Origin: Mesorhizobium sp. WSM3860
GTDB taxonomy: Bacteria > Pseudomonadota > Alphaproteobacteria > Rhizobiales > Rhizobiaceae
Direction: 5' to 3'
Assembly: GCF_002294995.1 (NCBI RefSeq)
Contig: NZ_NSGF01000002.1
Location: forward strand, 455,056-519,055
DNA length: 64,000 nucleotides
Of this stretch, positions 23,075 through 31,037 are shown piece by piece (positions within the stretch are counted from its first letter, which is position 1; every line of letters starts with the position of its first letter). The notes below the pieces were generated by a model, which did not search any database, was not told where the DNA came from, and saw only the letters and a program-made list of their open reading frames with translations. The translations under genes were made by a program, and so were the position numbers.

Positions 23075-24013
23075 TCAGGCCGCGGCCGAGCCTGCTTCCT
23101 CAGGCGGCGGCGCGAGGTCGTCGCGCGCCTTGCGCGCGAGCTTTCTGGCCGAGCGGTTGGGGCTGTCGCCGAACAGTTCGGCGGCATCGGCGAGACAGGT
23201 CTTGCCGAGGCTTTTTTCCGAACGCTTCAACAGCTTGCGCAGAAGCTTGGTGTCTTCGGGCGAACCGAGCGGCTCGCCATCGGCGGCGAGCAGCGCGCGC
23301 ATGACGAAGACGTCATGCAGTTCGCCCAGCCGTTCGCCAAGCTTGTCGACCGCCTTGCGGCGCGCCTTGATCGGCGCCGGCCACAAGCGACCGAGCAGCG
23401 ACAGATGCATCGAATGCGTCTTGGCCGCCTTGCGCAGGTCGTGAAAGTCATCGGCCTCGCCGCGCGAGCTCGCCTTATCCAGCGCCTTTTTCGCCCGCCG
23501 CAAGGTGGCGCGGGCGCCTTCGGCCAGTATGTCGGCCGCCTGCTCGGGCTGATCGGGCAGGGACAGCCTGTCGATACGCTCCAGCCCTTCCCGGCAGGCA
23601 GCGACCGCCGCGTTTATGGCGGCGTCGAGACCGGGACCGGCATGGAGCTCATGCTGACGCAGCACCAGCCTTTCGCGGACGGGATCGAGCCCGCCGGCCG
23701 CGGTCTCATCCGGAAAGGCGGAGGTCAGACGGTCGATGGTCTCGATGAGAGCGGTCGCCTCGCGCGGGCCGGCAAGCAGCGCCGACACCTGCTTGTAGCA
23801 TTCGTTCTCGGTCTGGCAAAACGGTTCGTCACCGGAACGAACCAGGCGCAGCAAGGCACGCACGCACTTAAGCCGCTTACGGCACTTGTGCAGCCCCTGC
23901 TCCGGCTTGTCGCGCGCCGTCTCGAGTTGGCCAAGCACCTTGCCGATCTCGTCGGCCAATATGCGCCTGACCTCGCCGGTCAGCGGCAAGCGCGGATCGA
24001 TGCGAAAGCTCAT
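23075..24013 (-). CDS. CHAD-domain protein
   Basis: A 312-residue, helix-rich protein with repeated conserved histidines and a strong Arg/Lys surface: HKCRKRLKCVRALLRL near residue 42, then DDFHDLRKAAKTHSMHLSLLG near 200 and ERLGELHDVFVMRALL. These are the two four-helix bundles of CHAD (conserved histidine alpha-helical domain), which binds inorganic polyphosphate. It overlaps the CYTH gene upstream by 4 bases (ATGA), so the two are made together. Role in polyphosphate granules or storage is a family inference. Confidence 0.9.
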   Translation of the reverse strand: MSFRIDPRLPLTGEVRRILADEIGKVLGQLETARDKPEQGLHKCRKRLKCVRALLRLVRSGDEPFCQTENECYKQVSALLAGPREATALIETIDRLTSAFPDETAAGGLDPVRERLVLRQHELHAGPGLDAAINAAVAACREGLERIDRLSLPDQPEQAADILAEGARATLRRAKKALDKASSRGEADDFHDLRKAAKTHSMHLSLLGRLWPAPIKARRKAVDKLGERLGELHDVFVMRALLAADGEPLGSPEDTKLLRKLLKRSEKSLGKTCLADAAELFGDSPNRSARKLARKARDDLAPPPEEAGSAAA

Positions 24014-24483
24014 GCGGCTATCTCCGGAATCCCCCCGAGGGCCAGCGACGCGTTGTAAAACCTCGACTCGCCGGTGACCTCGCGACCGAGCCAGTCGGGC
24101 AGCATTTCGTCAGGTACGTCCTCCGGCGTCTCCAGCTCCGCGACCACCAGCCCCGAGAGCACTCCGCCGAACACATCGACTTCATAGAGATAGCCGCGGT
24201 GCCTAACATGGTGACGTGTCTTCTCGATGACACGCCCGATCGCGAAGCCCATCAATTCCTCGGCCTCGGCAAGCGGGATGGGATATTCGAATTCGTCCCG
24301 CTCGCGCGCCTTGTTGCCGAACTTCAGCGTCAGCTTGGCGGAGCCTCCGTCGCTGATGCGTACGCGAACCGTGCGTCCGGGTTGCGCGGCGACGTAGAAC
24401 TGGCGAATGCGGATATGCGCCTCGACCAGGCTGCGCCAGGCGGGATCAGCGACCAGGAACTTGCGCTCGACTTCCTTGCCCAT
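24010..24483 (-). CDS. CYTH-domain protein (triphosphate tunnel metalloenzyme)
   Basis: A 157-residue single-domain CYTH protein. The signature E4-V-E6-R-K8 (ExExK) opens it, followed by IRQFYVAAQPGRTVRVRISDGGSAKLTLK and the acidic/basic strands YEVDVFGG and VVAELETPED that line the tunnel. Relatives hydrolyse inorganic triphosphate or make cAMP. Short CYTH proteins like this mostly act on tripolyphosphate. It overlaps the CHAD gene by 4 bases; together they look like a split form of the fused CYTH-CHAD proteins of other bacteria. Divergent from the efflux regulator. Confidence 0.9.
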   Translation of the reverse strand: MGKEVERKFLVADPAWRSLVEAHIRIRQFYVAAQPGRTVRVRISDGGSAKLTLKFGNKARERDEFEYPIPLAEAEELMGFAIGRVIEKTRHHVRHRGYLYEVDVFGGVLSGLVVAELETPEDVPDEMLPDWLGREVTGESRFYNASLALGGIPEIAA

Positions 24484-24537
24484 GGCCGCGCACTAAAGCC
24501 CGCGCGCAAGAAGATGGCAAGCCGAGTTCGGATTCAA

Positions 24538-24566
24538 CTTGACTTTAATCAATCGATTGATTAAAT
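24538..24566 (+). promoter_or_regulatory. Promoter and palindromic operator of the TetR efflux operon
   Basis: CTTGAC at 24538-24543 is a perfect -35, and TTAAAT at 24561-24566 is a -10 at exactly 17 bases. The spacer and -10 are occupied by a perfect palindrome, TTAATCAATCGATTGATTAA, extended by one matching base at each end (24544-24565). A dimer bound there would block RNA polymerase. Transcription should start near 24573-24574. Confidence 0.75.
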
Positions 24567-24573
24567 GCAAAGG

Positions 24574-25278
24574 ATGAGCAAACAAGCGCACCCAAAAAGG
24601 GCCCCACGCGAAACCTCTCCCGCCGATCAAACGCGCGCAGCGCTGGTGCAGGCCGCGCTCAAGCTGTTCGGCCGGCAGGGCTTCGACGGCACCTCGACTC
24701 GCGAGATCGCGGCCGAGGCCAAGGCCAATATCGGCTCCATCGCCTATCATTTCGGCGGCAAGGAGGGGCTGCGCGCCGCCGCCGCCGACTTCATCGTCGA
24801 GACCATCCAGGGTATCGCCGGTCAGGCGCTCGGCGCACCCCAGGCGGGGGCTCCTTCGAGCCCCGAAGCCGCGCGGGCGCAACTCTTTGCCGCGCTGGCG
24901 CGGATGGTCGGCTTTGTCGTGGCAAGTCCCCAGGCCGGCGAGATCGTACAATTCGTACTGCGCGAGCTCTCGCATCCGACGGCGGCGCTCGATCGCATTT
25001 ATGCCGGCGTGTTCGAACCGACGCATCGGCGGCTGTGCCAGATCTGGGAGCAGGCGACCGGCGAACCGGCCGAGAGCGAGGCCACCAGGCTCACCGTGTT
25101 CACCATCATCGGGCAGGTCATCTATTTCCGCATCGGACGTGAGGCGGTGATGCGCAGGATGGGCTGGCGCGAGATCGGCGACACGGAGGCCGCCAAGGTG
25201 GTGGCGGTCGCGACCGCCAACCTCAGGGCAATGCTGGCGGCGCGCGATGCAGCCGCCGACAGGAAGGTCAAATCATGA
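24574..25278 (+). CDS. TetR/AcrR family regulator (CecR/YbiH-like)
   Basis: A 234-residue repressor. The HTH (QTRAALVQAALKLFGRQGFDGTSTREIAAEAKANIGSIAYHFGGKEGLRAAAADF) occupies residues about 20-75, and the rest is a helical ligand domain of the CerR/CecR type (DUF1956; LRELSHPTAALDRIYAGVFEP). An ATG at 24565 lies inside the -10 box, so the second ATG at 24574, at the predicted transcription start, is taken; the mRNA would be leaderless. It overlaps the HlyD gene by 4 bases (ATGA). In E. coli the relative CecR controls the ybhGFSR efflux system, with equivalent gene order here, so autoregulated control of the following three genes is very likely. Confidence 0.88.
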   Translation: MSKQAHPKRAPRETSPADQTRAALVQAALKLFGRQGFDGTSTREIAAEAKANIGSIAYHFGGKEGLRAAAADFIVETIQGIAGQALGAPQAGAPSSPEAARAQLFAALARMVGFVVASPQAGEIVQFVLRELSHPTAALDRIYAGVFEPTHRRLCQIWEQATGEPAESEATRLTVFTIIGQVIYFRIGREAVMRRMGWREIGDTEAAKVVAVATANLRAMLAARDAAADRKVKS

Positions 25279-26228
25279 GCTTACTGTGTTCGCTGCCGCT
25301 CGCGGCCCAGCTGTTCGGCGCCTGCGCGCCGGCCGCGCCGCTGGCCGTCGGCTATGTCGAAGGCGAATATGTGCTGCTGGCGCCGATCGAAGTCGCGCAG
25401 GTCGAGACCGTGACGGTCAAGCGCGGCGACCGTGTCGAGCCGGGCGCGCCGGTGGTGACGCTCGAAAGCGCCGACGCCAAGATCGCCGTGGCGCAAGCCC
25501 AGGCCGCGCTCGCCCAAGCGCAGGCGCAGCTTGCCGACCTCAAGGTGGGCAAGCGGCCGGAAGAGATCGCCGTGCTCAAGGCGCAGGTGGACATGGCGAA
25601 GGCGCAGGCCGCCGACGCCAAGCGCAAATATGACCGCGCCAGCGATCTCTACAAGCGCGGCACCGGCACCCAGGCCGACTACGACACCGCCTCGGCTTCG
25701 CTGGAGACCGCCAACGCGCAGGTCGGCCAGGCGGAGGCCAACCTTGCCGTCGGCGGCCTGCCGGCGCGGGCCGAAACGATCAGGGCGGCCGAGAACCAGG
25801 TCAAGCAGGCGCAATCGGAATTGGGGCAGGCCGAGTGGCGACTGTCCAAGCGCGTGCTGGCGGCGCCCTCGCCCGGCCGCATCGACGACGTGATCCGCAA
25901 TCCCGGCGATACGGCCGGACCGACCGCGCCTGTGATCTCGATGCTGCCCGACGGCGCGGTAAAGCTCAGCGTCTATGTGCCGGAGACCGCCTTCTCCTCG
26001 GTCAAGGTCGGCACGCTGCTCAGCGTCCGTTGCGACGGCTGCGGGCCGGATTTGAAGGCACGCGTCAGCTATGTGTCGCCCGATCCCGAGTTCACCCCCC
26101 CGGTGATCTACTCGCTCGAGAACCGGCAGAAGCTGGTCTATCTCGTCGAGGCGCGGCCGGAGGGCGATGCCCATCCGCTGCAGCCCGGCCAGATCGTCGA
26201 TGTCGACCTGGCGGATATCGGCAGATGA
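25275..26228 (+). CDS. HlyD/MFP periplasmic adaptor of an ABC exporter (YbhG-like)
   Basis: A 317-residue membrane-fusion protein. After a short hydrophobic N-terminus (LLCSLPLAAQLFGACAP, signal or weak lipobox), residues about 25-55 give the first lipoyl half (EVAQVETVTVKRGDRVEPGAPVVTLES). Alanine-rich coiled coil (AQAQAALAQAQAQL and KAQAADAKRKYDRASDLYKRG) runs to about 190, then RVLAAPSPGRIDDVIRNPGD is the second lipoyl half, followed by a beta-barrel. It links the ABC transporter to an outer-membrane channel. Overlaps neighbours by 4 bases on both sides. Confidence 0.88.
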   Translation: MSLLCSLPLAAQLFGACAPAAPLAVGYVEGEYVLLAPIEVAQVETVTVKRGDRVEPGAPVVTLESADAKIAVAQAQAALAQAQAQLADLKVGKRPEEIAVLKAQVDMAKAQAADAKRKYDRASDLYKRGTGTQADYDTASASLETANAQVGQAEANLAVGGLPARAETIRAAENQVKQAQSELGQAEWRLSKRVLAAPSPGRIDDVIRNPGDTAGPTAPVISMLPDGAVKLSVYVPETAFSSVKVGTLLSVRCDGCGPDLKARVSYVSPDPEFTPPVIYSLENRQKLVYLVEARPEGDAHPLQPGQIVDVDLADIGR

Positions 26229-27145
26229 ACGTCATCGACGTCCGCGGGCTGGTCAAGCGCTTCGGCGACAAGACCGTCGTCGACCATGTGACGATGACGG
26301 TCGCCGAGGGCGAGATCGTCGGCTTCCTCGGACCGAACGGCTCGGGCAAGACGACGACCATCCGCATTATGTGCGGACTTTTGACGCCGGATGCGGGCGA
26401 GGGCACGGTGCTCGGCTTCGACATTCTTAGCGACGCGCTCAAGATCAAACGCGAAGTCGGCTACATGACGCAGAAATTCTCGTTCTACGAGGATCTGACG
26501 ATCGGCGAGAATCTCGAATTCGTGGCGCGGCTCTACCAAATGAAACCGGTCGAGGAGTATGTCTCGCAAACATTGCAGGAGCTCGGCCTGACCACGCGCC
26601 GCAACCAACTCGCCGGCACGCTTTCCGGCGGCTGGAAGCAGCGGCTGGCACTCGCTGCCTGCATCATGCACAAGCCGAAGCTGCTGCTGCTCGACGAGCC
26701 GACGGCTGGCGTCGACCCGAAGGCGCGGCGCGAGTTCTGGGACGAGATCCACCGCCTGGCCAGCGGCGGGCTCACCGTGCTGGTCTCCACCCACTACATG
26801 GACGAGGCCGAGCGCTGCCACCGCATCAGCTACATCTCCTATGGCAAGATGCTGGCCACCGGCACCGTGGACGAGGTGGTGAGGAATGCCGGCCTGACCA
26901 CCTTCGTGTTGCAGGGACCGCGGCTCGACCGCGTGGCCGAGGCGCTGCAGGGGCGTCCGGGCGTCGACCAGGTGGCGCCCTTCGGCGCCACGCTGCATAT
27001 CGTCGGCTCCGACAAGGCAGCACTCGAAAAGGCGCTCGCCGATGTCGAGAAGGAGCACAAGGGCGTGACGGCGACGCCCGGCGAGACCAGCCTGGAAGAT
27101 GTCTTCATCCAGTTCATGTCCGGCTCGAAGGACAACATGGCATGA
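26225..27145 (+). CDS. ABC exporter ATP-binding protein (YbhF-like, single domain)
   Basis: A 306-residue ATPase. Walker A is GPNGSGKT at 36-43, the signature LSGGWKQR at 133-140 and Walker B LLLLDEPT at 153-160, with the switch histidine in VSTHYMDEAERC. LSGGW in place of LSGGQ is common in the CcmA/YbhF branch of ABC-2 exporters. E. coli YbhF has two nucleotide-binding domains in one chain, whereas this one has a single domain and must dimerise. The C-terminal 80 residues are a small regulatory domain. ATG at 26225 overlaps the hlyD stop; the permease gene starts in its own stop codon. Confidence 0.9.
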   Translation: MNVIDVRGLVKRFGDKTVVDHVTMTVAEGEIVGFLGPNGSGKTTTIRIMCGLLTPDAGEGTVLGFDILSDALKIKREVGYMTQKFSFYEDLTIGENLEFVARLYQMKPVEEYVSQTLQELGLTTRRNQLAGTLSGGWKQRLALAACIMHKPKLLLLDEPTAGVDPKARREFWDEIHRLASGGLTVLVSTHYMDEAERCHRISYISYGKMLATGTVDEVVRNAGLTTFVLQGPRLDRVAEALQGRPGVDQVAPFGATLHIVGSDKAALEKALADVEKEHKGVTATPGETSLEDVFIQFMSGSKDNMA

Positions 27146-28290
27146 GAGATGGCGTGAGAGCGATCTTTTCCTTCGCGAGACTCGGCGCGCTGCTGATCAA
27201 GGAATTCATCCAGATGCGGCGCGACCGCATCACCTTCGCCATGATGCTGGGCGTGCCGCTGATACAGCTGGTGCTGTTCGGCTACGCCATCAACAACGAC
27301 CCGAAGAGCCTGCCGGCTGCACTCGTCGCGACCAGCAGCGATCCCTACACGCGGGCAATGGTTTCGGCGCTGCAGACCACCGGCTACTATCGCTTCGACC
27401 ATGTGACGCAAAGTGCGTCGCAAGCCGAATTCCTGATGTCGCGCGGCGATGTCGCCTTCGTCGTCACCATCCCGGCCGATTTCGCGCGGCGGGTGGAGCG
27501 CGGCGACAATCCGCAGATCCTGATCGAGGCCGACGCCACCGATCCGGCGGTGGCCAGCGGCGCCATCTCGACGCTGAGCACCGTCGCCGGCCAGGCGCTG
27601 CTGAGAGCGCAAGGCATGCAGGAAGCGGCGAAGGAGGCGGCGCGCGGCCAACTCGATGTCGTCGTGCACCGGCGCTACAATCCGGAAGGCATCTCGCAAT
27701 ACAACATCGTTCCCGGCCTGCTCGGCGTCATCCTGCAGATGACGATGGTGATGATGACCTCGATCGCGCTGACGCGCGAGACCGAGCGCGGCACCATGGA
27801 AAACCTTTTGGCCATGCCGTCCAGCCCGCTCGAGATCATGCTGGGCAAGGTGCTGCCTTACCTGGTGGTCGGCGCGGTACAGGTGGTGGTGGTGCTGGCG
27901 GCGGCGAAGCTTCTGTTTGCGATTCCCTTCATGGGATCGCTGTCGCTCTTGCTGTCGGCGGTGCTGGTGTTCGTGCTGGCGCTGGTGCTGCTTGGCTACA
28001 CGATCTCCACGATCGCGCGCACCCAGATGCAGGCGCTGCAACTCACATTCTTCTTCTTCCTGCCCTCGATCATGCTGTCGGGCTTCATGTTCCCCTATCG
28101 CGGCATGCCGGGCTGGGCGCAGATCCTTGGCGAGATCTTTCCGCTGACGCATTTTTTGCGCATCACCCGCGCCGTCATGCTGAAGAGCGCGGAACTGCCG
28201 GCTGTGGCAACCGAGATCGGCTGGCTCGTGGTGTTCGTGGCGTTGTTTGCCGGCGTTGCGCTGGTGCGGTTCCGGCGGACGCTGGATTGA
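27142..28290 (+). CDS. ABC-2 type permease (YbhS/YbhR-like)
   Basis: A 382-residue permease. One helix near residue 30 (ITFAMMLGVPLIQLVLFGYAIN) is followed by a 140-residue periplasmic domain containing NIVPGLLGVILQMTM at its end, then five helices from about 190 to the C-terminus, including LTFFFFLPSIMLSGFMFPYRGMP, the ABC-2 signature. It starts within the ATPase stop codon (ATGA). E. coli has two such permeases (YbhS and YbhR); only one is present here, so a homodimer is expected. Exported substrates are probably drugs or amphiphiles, from homology only. Confidence 0.88.
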   Translation: MRDGVRAIFSFARLGALLIKEFIQMRRDRITFAMMLGVPLIQLVLFGYAINNDPKSLPAALVATSSDPYTRAMVSALQTTGYYRFDHVTQSASQAEFLMSRGDVAFVVTIPADFARRVERGDNPQILIEADATDPAVASGAISTLSTVAGQALLRAQGMQEAAKEAARGQLDVVVHRRYNPEGISQYNIVPGLLGVILQMTMVMMTSIALTRETERGTMENLLAMPSSPLEIMLGKVLPYLVVGAVQVVVVLAAAKLLFAIPFMGSLSLLLSAVLVFVLALVLLGYTISTIARTQMQALQLTFFFFLPSIMLSGFMFPYRGMPGWAQILGEIFPLTHFLRITRAVMLKSAELPAVATEIGWLVVFVALFAGVALVRFRRTLD

Positions 28291-28305
28291 GCCGCGACTG
28301 ACTTA

Positions 28306-29286
28306 TCAGGCCGCCGCCGCCATGATCTCCGCGTAGGTTCCGAAATCGACATTGCCGCCGGAGAGCACCACCGCCACGCATTTGCCGGCGAGGTCGATCT
28401 CGCCGGAGGCGAGCGCGGCCAGCGCGACGCAGCCGCCGGGCTCGACCACCAGCTTCAGGTACGCCATGGCGTCGCGCATGGCTTGCGCCGTTGCCTTGTC
28501 GGAGACGGCGACGGCGCCGGCGAGGTTCTTGCGGTTGATCTCGAAGGTGATGGCGCCGGGCTTGGCGGTCAGGATCGCATCGCAAATAGAGGTGTGGCCG
28601 GGCTGGTTCGAGACCCGCTCACCCTTGGCGAGCGAGCGGCGCGTGTCGTCGAAATGCTCCGGCTCGACTGCCCAGACTTGCGTCTGTGCCGAGGCGTCCT
28701 TCACAGCGACGGAAATGCCGCTCGAGAGCCCGCCGCCGCCGCAGGGCACGACCACCGCATCGAGGCTGACGCCCAGCGCCTTTGCCTGGCGCATCAACTC
28801 CAGCCCGATCGTGCCCTGGCCGGCAATGATGGCCGGATCGTCGAAAGGCGGCACCAGCGCCATTCCCTTTTCGATATAGGGGCGAACGATCGTCATGCGA
28901 TCGTCCTTGAAGCGGTCGAACGGCACCACCTCGGCGCCCATCTTGCGTACATTGCCGACCTTGAGCGCCGGCGCGTCCGCGGGCATGGCAATGACCGCCC
29001 TGACGCCGAACATGGCGGCCGAAGCGGCGACGCCCTGCGCGTGATTGCCGGAAGAAAAGGCGACGGCGCCGCGGCTGCGCTCTTCTTCGCTCAAGCACGA
29101 CAATTTGTTGTAAGCGCCGCGGATCTTGAAGGAGCCGGTGCGCTGCAGCGTCTCCGGCTTGAACAGGATGCGGGCGCCATAGCGCTTGTTGAGTTCCGGC
29201 GATTCGATCAGCGGCGTTTCGACGATCAACCCGGAAAGCCTGGCGGCAGCGGCGTGGATGTCGGAGATGCCGGGTGGGGTGGTCAT
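28306..29286 (-). CDS. Threonine/serine dehydratase-like PLP enzyme
   Basis: A 326-residue fold-type II PLP enzyme of the catabolic threonine ammonia-lyase/serine racemase group. SFKIRGAYNKL carries the Schiff-base Lys54, SSGNHAQGVA binds the substrate carboxylate and CGGGGLSSG near residue 183 holds the PLP phosphate. There is no C-terminal ACT domain, so it is not the isoleucine-regulated biosynthetic IlvA type. It deaminates threonine or serine, or might act on hydroxyaspartate; the sequence does not decide. Convergent with the efflux operon at 15 bases. The upstream gap holds a mosaic repeat. Confidence 0.87.
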   Translation of the reverse strand: MTTPPGISDIHAAAARLSGLIVETPLIESPELNKRYGARILFKPETLQRTGSFKIRGAYNKLSCLSEEERSRGAVAFSSGNHAQGVAASAAMFGVRAVIAMPADAPALKVGNVRKMGAEVVPFDRFKDDRMTIVRPYIEKGMALVPPFDDPAIIAGQGTIGLELMRQAKALGVSLDAVVVPCGGGGLSSGISVAVKDASAQTQVWAVEPEHFDDTRRSLAKGERVSNQPGHTSICDAILTAKPGAITFEINRKNLAGAVAVSDKATAQAMRDAMAYLKLVVEPGGCVALAALASGEIDLAGKCVAVVLSGGNVDFGTYAEIMAAAA

Positions 29287-29402
29287 GGGCGTGGGCCTCC
29301 GAGGATCGGTTCCCTATGCTGCACGGAAAAGGCCGTAGCGCGCCAACGAAAAAATGTGATGGAGACAATGTTGCTCGGCAGTCTTGGCGAGTTGGCGTTC
29401 CT

Positions 29403-29500
29403 TCGCGCCCCCCTCTGTCCTGCCGGACATCTCCCCCACAAGGGGGGAGATCAGCCGTCACCTCGGCTTTCGCAGAGGGGGGCGCTGTCCCGCCGGCATT
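29403..29500. repeat. RIME-like mosaic palindrome, shortened copy
   Basis: CGCCCCCCTCTGTCCTGCCG then GACATCTCCCCCACAAGGGG and GGAGAT form the standard first module with a CTCCCCC/GGGGGGAG hairpin. The middle module is cut to CGGCTTTCGC, and a short inverse (AGAGGGGGGCGCTGTCCCGCC) ends it. Full copies are at 48611-48776 and 53465-53625. Confidence 0.75.
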
Positions 29501-29522
29501 GCACAAGTTGCAGCCAACCGCC

Positions 29523-29846
29523 TCACCCCAGCAGCGCCCGCGTCCTCTTCTTCCCACCCAGCTTGCGCCAGCCGTTGAAACGATGTGTGGCGGCAGCGAA
29601 GGAGATCTTCATCTGCTGCGCGACCGTATAGCGCGACTTGCCGTCGTCGAACATGCGGTAGCAGCATTCGACGCCTTCCTCGGTCAGCTTGCCGTCCGGC
29701 GTCTTGTTGTGCGGATTGGCCGGGTCGAATTTTTCGGCCTGCTGCTCGATCAGGCCTTTGAGACGCTGCAGGTCGGCCTCGATGCTGGTGATGAGATCGA
29801 GAACAGGCTTTGGATCGAATGCGTGCGGGGACTTCTTGTCCGTCAT
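29523..29846 (-). CDS. Conserved hypothetical protein, 107 residues
   Basis: I do not recognise a named family. The 107-residue protein starts MTDKKSPHAFDPKPVLDLITSIEADLQRLKGLIEQQ by pattern, with an amphipathic helix. It then has GKLTEEGVECCYRMFDDGKSRYTVAQQMKISFAAATHRF, which reads like a helix-turn-helix (YTVAQQMKISFAAATHRFNGW), and a basic tail GGKKRTR. A DNA- or RNA-binding role is therefore possible. Start at 29846 has AAGGAA upstream; in-frame ATGs at 29864 and further up are alternatives. It stands alone between the repeat and the mbfA promoter. Confidence 0.7.
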   Translation of the reverse strand: MTDKKSPHAFDPKPVLDLITSIEADLQRLKGLIEQQAEKFDPANPHNKTPDGKLTEEGVECCYRMFDDGKSRYTVAQQMKISFAAATHRFNGWRKLGGKKRTRALLG

Positions 29847-29958
29847 CCCGTGTGTTTCCTTCATTTTTTGCTGATGCGTCCTATATAGGTGAACATTCGG
29901 CAATAATGAAGGATGCGCCATCGGTTCGATGAATTCTGCTTGTCCCGCGGCATTCGTG

Positions 29959-30007
29959 ATTGACCCTCGAAGCTGGAATCCCTAGTTTAGAATCGTTCTA
30001 ATCTAGG
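29959..30007 (+). promoter_or_regulatory. mbfA promoter with Irr-type ICE box
   Basis: TTTAGAA-TCG-TTCTAA at 29986-30001 matches the iron control element bound by Irr in rhizobia. It lies within a longer inverted repeat, CCTAGTTTAGAA and TTCTAATCTAGG around TCG (11 of 12 positions). ATTGAC at 29959-29964 and CTAGTT at 29982-29987 are a -35/-10 pair at 17 bases, so the ICE covers the -10 and start site, as for an Irr-repressed gene. Confidence 0.8.
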
Positions 30008-30018
30008 GTGATTTCCTC

Positions 30019-31002
30019 ATGCTTTCCCGTGTTTTCGGCTTTGGCCGCCGCTCTTTCGATTCGTTGTCGGAGCAGGAGATCCTGGCGCTGGCGATTTCGT
30101 CGGAGGAGGACGACGGGCGCATTTACCGGGCCTATGCCGACGGGCTGGCACAAGAGTTTCCGCAATCGGCCAAGGTGTTCGAGGCCATGGCGGAGGAGGA
30201 AGACGGCCACCGCGATTCCCTCATCGAGCTTCACCGCAGACGTTTCGGCGAGCGCATCCCGCTGATCCGGCGCGAGCATGTGAGAGGCTACTACGAACGC
30301 AAGCCCGACTGGCTGGTGCGGCCGCTCGGCATCGAGCATGTGCGCCGTCAGGCCGAGGATATGGAGCGGCAGGCTTATCGCTTCTATGTCGAGGCGGCCA
30401 GGCGCACCACCGATGCGTCGACCCGAAAGCTGCTCGACGAACTGGCGGCGGCGGAACTCGGGCACGAGAACTCCGCGCAGGAGCTCGAGCAGGAGCACGT
30501 CCCGGGCGAGGTGAAGGAGGAGGAAGCGACGACCGAGCAGCGCCAGTTCATCCTCACCTATGTGCAGCCGGGGCTGGCCGGGCTCATGGACGGGTCGGTG
30601 TCGACCCTGGCGCCGATCTTCGCCGCCGCCTTCGCCACGCATGCAACCTTCCAGACCTTCCTCGTCGGCCTCGCCGCCTCGATCGGCGCCGGCATCTCGA
30701 TGGGCTTCACCGAGGTGGCCTCCGACGACGGCAAGCTGTCCGGGCGCGGCTCGCCGGTGAAACGGGGGCTCACCGTCGGCATCATGACGACGCTGGGCGG
30801 ACTCGGCCACGCGCTGCCCTATCTCATTCCCTATTTCTGGACGGCAACGATCGTTGCCGCGATCGTCGTGTTCTTCGAACTGTGGGCGATCGCCTTCATC
30901 CAGAACCGCTACATGCAGACGCCGTTCTGGCGCGCCGCCTTCCAGGTGGTGCTGGGCGGCGCGCTGGTGTTCGGGGCGGGTGTGCTGATCGGCAATGCGT
31001 AG
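30019..31002 (+). CDS. mbfA: Membrane-bound ferritin MbfA (iron exporter)
   Basis: A 327-residue fusion typical of Rhizobiales. Residues 15-165 are a ferritin/rubrerythrin-like four-helix domain with diiron ligands at E29/E30, E61-X2-H64, E117 and E146-X2-H149. Residues about 175-327 are a VIT1/CCC1-like membrane domain (GLAGLMDGSVSTLAPIFAAAFATHATFQTFLVGLAASIGAGISMGFTEVASDDG). In Bradyrhizobium and Agrobacterium, MbfA exports iron and protects against iron and peroxide stress, and Irr represses it when iron is low. The ICE box 12-38 bases before the ATG fits this exactly. Confidence 0.93.
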   Translation: MLSRVFGFGRRSFDSLSEQEILALAISSEEDDGRIYRAYADGLAQEFPQSAKVFEAMAEEEDGHRDSLIELHRRRFGERIPLIRREHVRGYYERKPDWLVRPLGIEHVRRQAEDMERQAYRFYVEAARRTTDASTRKLLDELAAAELGHENSAQELEQEHVPGEVKEEEATTEQRQFILTYVQPGLAGLMDGSVSTLAPIFAAAFATHATFQTFLVGLAASIGAGISMGFTEVASDDGKLSGRGSPVKRGLTVGIMTTLGGLGHALPYLIPYFWTATIVAAIVVFFELWAIAFIQNRYMQTPFWRAAFQVVLGGALVFGAGVLIGNA

Positions 31003-31037
31003 TTTTCCTTCCCTCTTTTTTGGGGGAAGGTGGAGTT

